A stretch of DNA of 64,000 bases from the NCBI RefSeq assembly GCF_001640025.1, contig NC_031674.1:992001-1056000 (forward strand). The letters run 5' to 3'. This stretch comes from Sugiyamaella lignohabitans (Eukaryota; Ascomycota; Dipodascomycetes; Dipodascales; Trichomonascaceae). Under the pieces are notes generated by a model. That model saw only the letters and a list, made by a program, of their open reading frames with translations, made no database searches and had not been told where the DNA came from. The position numbers were made by a program, and so were the translations under genes. The first letter of the stretch is position 1; each line of letters starts with the position of its first letter. This document shows positions 59,069 through 64,000 of this stretch, piece after piece.

Positions 59069-60642
59069 ATGCTGAAAAATTCCGCCAAATTGAGCTCCAC
59101 CCTGCGATTGACGTCGCAAAAAGCACTCCGTTCCGTGGCCACCGCTGCCGTGGCTCGTGGTTCAGCCCGTGCCATGACCACCTCGTCATTGGTCCAAACC
59201 CGTCACATCGCAGCCAAACGACCCGTGCTGCGCTCAGTCTCACTTTTACAAACCAGAGGTTATGGTAAGTGGTTAATGGGGGTGTGCCTCCGGCGGCTGG
59301 GGCTCTGCCCCAGACCCCGTAGCTCCTGCTTCGCAGGAGATTGCTCGGACCGTCGACGCAACGACTCGAGCGAAGCGAGAGGAGCAACCAGGGTCTGGGG
59401 CGGAGCCCCAGCCGCCGGAGGCGGTGTGGACCAAATTGCTAACAGTTCGGTGCAGCTGAGATCGTGAAAGTGCCTGATATGGCTGAATCCATTACTGAAG
59501 GTACTTTGAAGGGGTTTGAGAAGGAGATTGGTGATTTCGTGGAGCAGGATGAGGAGGTCGCTACTATTGAGACTGATAAGATCGATGTCAGCGTCAATGC
59601 CCCGTTTGCCGGTACTTTGACCGAGTTCTTGGCTAATGCTGATGATACTGTGGTTGTTGGCCAGCCCTTGTTTAAGATTGAGCCTGGTGAGGGCGGTGGT
59701 GCTAAATCCGAGTCCAAGTCCGAGTCCAAGTCCGAGTCCAAGTCCGAGTCCGAGTCCAAGTCTGAGTCCAAGTCCGAGTCTAAACCCGCTGAATCCAAGT
59801 CGGAAGAGTCGAAACCCTCTGAACCAGCTGCCGAGTCGAAACCTGCTGAATCGAAGCCTGCTGAACCCGCTAAGAAGCCTGCTGCTAAGACCCCAGCTGC
59901 TGAAGAGGCCAAGCCTGCCAGTGCTGGACTTCGTGAGGAACGCAGAGTCAAGATGAACAGAATGAGATTGAGAATTGCTGAGCGTCTTAAGGAGTCTCAA
60001 AACACCGCTGCTTCGTTGACTACTTTTAACGAGGTCGATATGTCGGCTCTTATGGAAATGAGAAAGCTGTATAAGGACGAGGTTCTCAAGAGCACCGGTA
60101 TCAAGTTCGGATTCATGGGTGCTTTTGCCAAGGCTTCCGTTCTTGCTATGAAGGACATTCCTGCTGTCAATGCTGCTATTGAAGGTCCTAATGGCGGTGA
60201 TACTATTGTATACAAGGACTATGTGGACATTTCGGTTGCTGTTGCTACACCCAAGGGTCTTGTTACCCCTGTAGTTAGAAACGCCGAGCAACTTTCTGTT
60301 CTTGGAATTGAGAAGGAGATTGCTGCACTCGGAGTCAAGGCCCGTGACGGTAAACTGACTCTGGAAGACATGGCCGGCGGTACCTTCACCATTTCCAACG
60401 GAGGTGTATTCGGTTCTTTGTACGGAACTCCCATCATCAACATGCCACAATCGGCTGTTCTGGGACTTCACGGAATCAAGGAGCGTGCTGTCGTTGTCAA
60501 TGGCCAAGTGGTTGCCCGTCCCATGATGTACCTCGCCCTTACATACGACCACCGACTCCTCGACGGCAGAGAGGCCGTCACCTTCCTCAAGACCGTCAAA
60601 GAGCTCATCGAGGACCCCAGAAAGATGCTCCTCGTGCAATAA
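59069..60642 (+). CDS. KGD2: 2-oxoglutarate dehydrogenase E2 (dihydrolipoyl succinyltransferase)
   Basis: E2 core of the mitochondrial 2-oxoglutarate dehydrogenase complex. Exon 1 (59069-59264) encodes a basic mitochondrial presequence ([20 protein letters not shown]...); exon 2 (59456-60642) starts [16 protein letters not shown]. The 460-aa product has a lipoyl domain with the lipoylated Lys in ETDKIDVSV, a linker made of repeated KSES/PAES units (about residues 147-210), and the catalytic domain from [19 protein letters not shown] to [16 protein letters not shown] with the active-site His and Asp. No peripheral-subunit-binding domain is present, as usual for this E2. The 191-nt intron (59265-59455) contains a complete hairpin repeat. 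Confidence 0.96.
59265..59455 (+). other. KGD2 intron built around a hairpin repeat
   Basis: Donor GTAAGT at 59265, branch TGCTAAC at 59437-59443, acceptor TGCAG at 59455; 137 of 191 nt are the repeat. Joining gives G|CT (Ala) and links the presequence to the lipoyl domain. Confidence 0.9.
59286..59422 (+). repeat. Long hairpin repeat inside the KGD2 intron
   Basis: Complete copy in gene orientation. It is flanked by GGTGT on both sides (59281-59285 and 59423-59427), a possible 5-bp target duplication. Confidence 0.95.
59705..59785 (+). repeat. 12-bp coding repeat in the KGD2 linker
   Basis: Units of AAGTCCGAGTCC, encoding KSES, run through the linker between the lipoyl and catalytic domains. 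Confidence 0.85.
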
Positions 60643-60688
60643 TCACCACATATCCAACTAAATAAAGCATTGATATACTTCGCACGCT

Positions 60689-60827
60689 GCCTCCGGCGGC
60701 TGGGGCTCCGCCCCAGACCCCGTTGCTCCTGCTTCGCAGGAGTTTGCCTGGACCGTCGACGTACCCCGACTCGAGCGGAGCAAGAGGAGCAGCCAGGGTG
60801 TGGGGCGGAGCCCCAGCCGCCGGAGGC
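60689..60827 (+). repeat. Long hairpin repeat, full copy
   Basis: Near-complete copy 46 bp after the KGD2 stop, followed directly by a half copy; together they fill the KGD2-CKI1 tail-to-tail gap. Confidence 0.94.
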
Positions 60828-60845
60828 TTCTGAATCCCCAGAGAA

Positions 60846-60901
60846 ACTCCTGCGAAGCAGGAGCAACCAGGGTCTGGGGCGGAGCCCCAGCCGCCGGAGG
60901 C
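60846..60901 (-). repeat. Half copy of the long hairpin repeat
   Basis: CTCCTGCGAAGCAGGAG hairpin, AACCAGGGTCTGG, GGGGCGGAGCCCC hairpin and terminal CCGCCGGAGGC. It ends 55 bp from the CKI1 stop. Confidence 0.9.
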
Positions 60902-60955
60902 ATCTGGACCCCTGAGAAGAAAAAAATACACAGTTCGTTTCGTCGTCATTACATG

Positions 60956-62485
60956 TTATTCTAGGAGTGGCATGGGTTTGAGGGTGCCTTTGTATTCGGA
61001 GGCAGGGAGGAGGCCGAGATTGATCATGTCGGTCCAGAAGAGTTGGGCCTTTTCGGTCGAGTATGCAATGTAGTCGAAGACGGCGTCTTCTTCTTCTTCG
61101 ACCTCCATGTCGAGAGATGGCGAGTCGGTGGTGCTGTCGCCGGTCTGGAATTTGTACGAGCCGTTGGCAATGTCTTTCTGTTCTCGCAGATGAAGATCCT
61201 CGTCGGTGTCGATGACTGCTTGAACTATTCCCCAGATACACCAGTAAGCACTGACGGCCGGACGCCAGTCAATAGTCTCTTGTAACAGCTGTTTGGCCTC
61301 TTTTTCCATCTGGTCTTCGTGGTCAAAGTCGTCGTAGCCATGCTCGACATAGCTATCAATCAGGTTCATGCGTTCTTTCAGCGTCGGGTACTTGTCATGA
61401 TGTATATGATACGGTCTCTCGGGATCGTGGAAATCAGACATCCATTCACAGAAATGGTTGCTAATATCGAATCCTCGCGGGTTGCCGCTCGAATACTCGA
61501 AATCAATTACAACCAATTGTCGATGCTCGTTTCGTGGCATCAGCAGCGGTGAACCTTTAGGAGGCTCGATTCGAAGAATATTGCCGTATTGAGTGTCGTT
61601 ATGTGCAAATACAAGCTCCTTGATAATCTGGTCTTTACCGTACTTCTCAGTGATCCACTCTTTATATTTCCGGACCATGGTCAGGAACTCTGTCCAGTCG
61701 GCACATTGTAATAACTTTTGAGCGGCTCCTGGCTGACTGGCTTCCAACTCTTTCAACTTCTCTCCCGCACGAACCATCCATTTATCAATCGAAAGCCATA
61801 CTCCAGGCCCCTTTGCTCGCTCGTCTTCTAATAATTCTACATTATCATGCAATTCTCTCATTCGTTTAGCAATCTGTACACTAACGTCAGGGTCTCGAAT
61901 ATCGTTCTTGGTCAGTGGTTTGGCATGCAAAAACTGTTCAAATCGGCCATTTTGAAACGTTCCCAGCAATCTTGGTCCGATATTTCTCGCCGAAAGTCTT
62001 GCAACTGTTGTCAGTTCCTGCTCTCTATCAATGATATGTGCCACTTGGGGTCCATATACTCTTAATAGAATCCGCTGTGGAACTTTGGTATGATAAGTTC
62101 GGTTGGTGCCATCGCTCTTATAACTCTTCTTGATCTGATCTTTGAGATAAGGAGGTGGGTCGACTGAGTAAACTGCGTTGGTTAATGCTCCTGAGATTCT
62201 CGATACTATAATATCATTAGCCATGGCCAGTTCGACACGTTTCCATCTGGAAATACGCAGACCATGTGCTAATTTGACAATATCCTGTTTAAAGTACTCG
62301 ACTGGCAGCCGATTGTCGAGAAAAAAGTTGACATGGGGCGTTTCGTCGTCGTTATTGGTCGATTCTAAACCTGACACTCCTGTCAACGAGTCATTACTGC
62401 CCTGATGCGAATGGCTTCGGCGGAATTTGGGTCGGGATGTCATAGGCGTGGCAGCTGCGGTCGTCGTCAATACTGGTGGACTCAT
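60956..62485 (-). CDS. CKI1: Choline/ethanolamine kinase
   Basis: First enzyme of the Kennedy pathway, phosphorylating choline (and often ethanolamine) with ATP in the cytosol. The 509-aa product has a Ser/Thr-rich N-terminal tail, then ISGALTNAVYSV (nucleotide loop), RVYGPQVAHIIDREQEL, the Brenner-type catalytic motif FAHNDTQYGNIL (about residue 296) and the choline-kinase motif VVIDFEYSSGNPRGFDISNHFCEWM. C-terminal region SAYWCIWGIVQAV is also family-typical. It is a little shorter than yeast Cki1 (582). Cki1 versus Eki1 is not decided by sequence alone. Confidence 0.92.
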   Translation of the reverse strand: MSPPVLTTTAAATPMTSRPKFRRSHSHQGSNDSLTGVSGLESTNNDDETPHVNFFLDNRLPVEYFKQDIVKLAHGLRISRWKRVELAMANDIIVSRISGALTNAVYSVDPPPYLKDQIKKSYKSDGTNRTYHTKVPQRILLRVYGPQVAHIIDREQELTTVARLSARNIGPRLLGTFQNGRFEQFLHAKPLTKNDIRDPDVSVQIAKRMRELHDNVELLEDERAKGPGVWLSIDKWMVRAGEKLKELEASQPGAAQKLLQCADWTEFLTMVRKYKEWITEKYGKDQIIKELVFAHNDTQYGNILRIEPPKGSPLLMPRNEHRQLVVIDFEYSSGNPRGFDISNHFCEWMSDFHDPERPYHIHHDKYPTLKERMNLIDSYVEHGYDDFDHEDQMEKEAKQLLQETIDWRPAVSAYWCIWGIVQAVIDTDEDLHLREQKDIANGSYKFQTGDSTTDSPSLDMEVEEEEDAVFDYIAYSTEKAQLFWTDMINLGLLPASEYKGTLKPMPLLE

Positions 62486-62652
62486 GAGAAACTCGGATCT
62501 TTTCTCCTCGATTTAGACTTTTATCGATTCAGGAAAATCTTGATATGGGTTAGGTCAAACCTGGGGTCGAACTGATAAGATTTGTTAGTGACATGGTCAA
62601 ATGAAACTGGCCTGGAACGTCGTGGTGGGTCTTGGGCTGTTTAAGAGGGTGT

Positions 62653-62703
62653 GCCTCCGGCGGCTGGGCTTCGTCCAGACCTGGTTGTGCTCGCTTCGCG
62701 AGC
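62653..62703 (+). repeat. Short-form hairpin repeat
   Basis: 51 bp with CTGGGCTTCGTCCAG as the first hairpin (both strands of the stem altered relative to CTGGGGC...GCCCCAG) and GCTCGCTTCGCGAGC as the second. About 170 bp upstream of CKI1. Confidence 0.88.
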
Positions 62704-63628
62704 TGTTTTGACGTGGGGACTGGTATTTGCGTCTGCATCACTGTAAAAATTTCTCGTTTTCACATGCCAGATTGGAGCCCATATGCTAATAGCACCTCTG
62801 AATCGGGTGAATCAAGTGAATCCAGTTTTTATATCACTGATATCCAGAATGATTTCGACTTCTTATCGAAGTTCCATAGAAGCAAAGTCTCTTTCATAAT
62901 TTCTACAATTATTTTGACTTCAGCTGATCCAGTTCAAAAGTGCCCGCTATAGCATCTGATTAAGTCCTGGCAGTGAGTTTCCCTTGAGTTCTGCTATAAC
63001 AGCCAATCCATGGCCAACTCTAGCTTGCTATACCTTCCATCACTTCTTATTTTTACTTACGAATATAAAATGAATTCGAAAAAATGATGCAAAATATGTC
63101 GATCTACTGAAAAGTCAGGAGGGAAACAGGAGCGGGCGATGCCCGTTATTTAAATGATAAGGCTATCTCTGACCATCTGTCTTGTGATCAGTAACCCTTA
63201 TTGGGCGATAGGCAGCATTTCGGATGTTAGGGTAATGCTATCAGCCGATGGAGGTAGATTACATTAACTCTCCAAATTAGATTAATTTCGATGCTAAATG
63301 CTATTATAAATGGCCATAGATAGAAAATAGTCAAATATATTCAGCTCCTGACGTGCAAGTGTAATTTCAAGTACGGGATTCGGCTGACTGATTCCTGCAA
63401 AGTATCCAGGTGGTCATGTTTTTCCTGTGAAATAGCACTATCTCCGGATAGAGCAACGAGGAGACCATTATTAACACTTTGCAAGGAAAAAGGGGACCTT
63501 TTTTCCGTCGGAAGAGCCGTTATCGCACTTGGCAGCATGCAGATCCAGCCAAAAGATAACGCATGTTAAGCGAGCCGATCGGTCCCCATGAGGCAATTGA
63601 TCGCCAAACGGCGACGCAGGGTCCACCT

Positions 63629-63764
63629 GCCTCTCTCGGCTGGGGCGATGCCCCAGGCCCCGTAACTCCTGCTTGGCAGGGGACAGCTGGAACCGTCGAC
63701 GCAACGACTCGAGCGCAGCGAGAGGAGCCGGGGGGTCTGGGGCGCAGCCCCAGCCGCTGGAGGC
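63629..63764 (+). repeat. Long hairpin repeat, diverged copy
   Basis: 136 bp. The left arm reads GCCTCTCTCGGCTGG, the first hairpin GGGGCGATGCCCC, the second CTCCTGCTTGGCAGGGG; right arm CCGCTGGAGGC. It lies 33 bp from the stop codon of the right-edge gene. Confidence 0.92.
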
Positions 63765-63797
63765 ATAGGGGCACCACGGAGGAGCCAATAAATTAGA

Positions 63798-64000
63798 TTA
63801 TACGATGTTGGAGAAGGTATGGCGCATTTCGTTGCGTTTGGTGTAGCGGTTGCGGGGAACGACGTGGTCGAGACTGGGTGTGATTTTAGTGCCGTTGCTG
63901 GCGGGGGAGGGTTGTGGTTGGGAGAACGATTGCGACTCGGCGGCAATGTCAGGAGGACTGCTGTGGATGTTTTTTGCGGTATTGTTGTTGTTAGAGGTTT
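63798..64000 (-). CDS. 3' end of an unidentified gene
   Basis: An open frame enters from the right edge and stops with TAA at 63800-63798. The visible C-terminus is Asn/Ser/Pro-rich and ends NRYTKRNEMRHTFSNIV. Placement of a hairpin repeat just after the stop matches the pattern at other genes here. The fragment is too short to name a family. Confidence 0.55.
   Translation of the reverse strand, partial: TSNNNNTAKNIHSSPPDIAAESQSFSQPQPSPASNGTKITPSLDHVVPRNRYTKRNEMRHTFSNIV

Larger units (their letters stand above)
62486..63797. other. 1.3-kb region upstream of CKI1
   Basis: No gene recognised. It includes a short-form hairpin repeat near CKI1 and a diverged long copy near the right-edge gene. 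Confidence 0.4.

Noticed and set aside
59260..60639. 459-aa minus-strand ORF opposite KGD2
   Set aside because: Antisense to a certain gene and its repeat-bearing intron; low-complexity Leu/Gly/Ser repeat comes from the KSES-coding repeat read backwards.
230..63764. Reading the hairpin repeats as a CRISPR array or bacterial REP/BIME elements
   Set aside because: Copies are spread singly over tens of kilobases without regular spacers, and gene content and introns are those of a yeast nucleus.

Overview
This window is nuclear DNA of an ascomycete budding yeast (Saccharomycotina). The genes are typical yeast housekeeping genes, about a dozen spliceosomal introns have yeast-type GTAAGT/GTACGT donors and CTAAC branch points lying only 7-14 nt from the acceptor, and genes are compact on both strands. 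CTG falls at conserved leucine positions (for example the ENLILA stretch of the eIF4E2 homologue), so CTG is read as Leu and this is not a CUG-Ser species. eIF4E class II, a levoglucosan/anhydro-sugar kinase homologue, short branch-to-acceptor distances and introns in small genes suggest an early-diverging lineage (Trichomonascaceae/Dipodascales, Sugiyamaella- or Blastobotrys-like). That placement is inference.

Layout. 0.2-17.6 kb: RPP2 and RPS15 (divergent), an MTC6-like membrane protein, prefoldin subunit 3, prohibitin 2, RPS19, a Spo12-family protein, alanine transaminase, FES1 and a two-TM OCIA-like protein. 17.6-31.4 kb: a bacterial-type acyltransferase-3, then an AT-richer block that looks like a nitrogen-scavenging neighbourhood: aldo-keto reductase, NCS1 nucleobase permease, Dal81/TamA-like zinc-cluster regulator, an isochorismatase-like hydrolase fused to a degenerate amidase, and an active-looking amidase; then a PDH/BCKDH-kinase relative (PKP2). 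31.5-47.7 kb: DUG1, eIF4E2/4EHP, a NirA-like zinc-cluster regulator, a UNC93-like transporter, a 3.5-kb gene-poor stretch and an AnmK/levoglucosan-kinase homologue. 47.8-64 kb: STT4, an ACE2/SWI5-type zinc-finger regulator, USB1 (with an apparent frameshift), KGD2, choline kinase, and the 3' end of an unidentified gene at the right edge.

The most striking feature is a family of GC-rich, multi-hairpin palindromic repeats. About 18 near-complete ~137-bp copies, several half copies, and a distinct ~53-bp short form (5 copies) are spread through AT-rich surroundings. Long copies sit at gene 3' ends (six of nine tail-to-tail gene gaps) and inside four spliceosomal introns (PAC10, DUG1, eIF4E2, KGD2), where they make up most of the intron. 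Short copies sit in promoter-type gaps. No long copy lies between 17.6 and 31.4 kb or between 47.7 and 58.2 kb. They look like a non-coding mobile or amplified structural element whose only tolerated sites are 3' ends and introns, and may work as bidirectional terminators. I do not recognise the family.

Other points of note: the RPP2 start codon is split by an intron after its first base; prefoldin subunit 3 is built from five exons with an 11-nt first coding exon and a 16-nt microexon; nested dyads, a perfect 14-bp palindrome and clustered GATAAG sites lie in the two divergent promoters of the nitrogen block.
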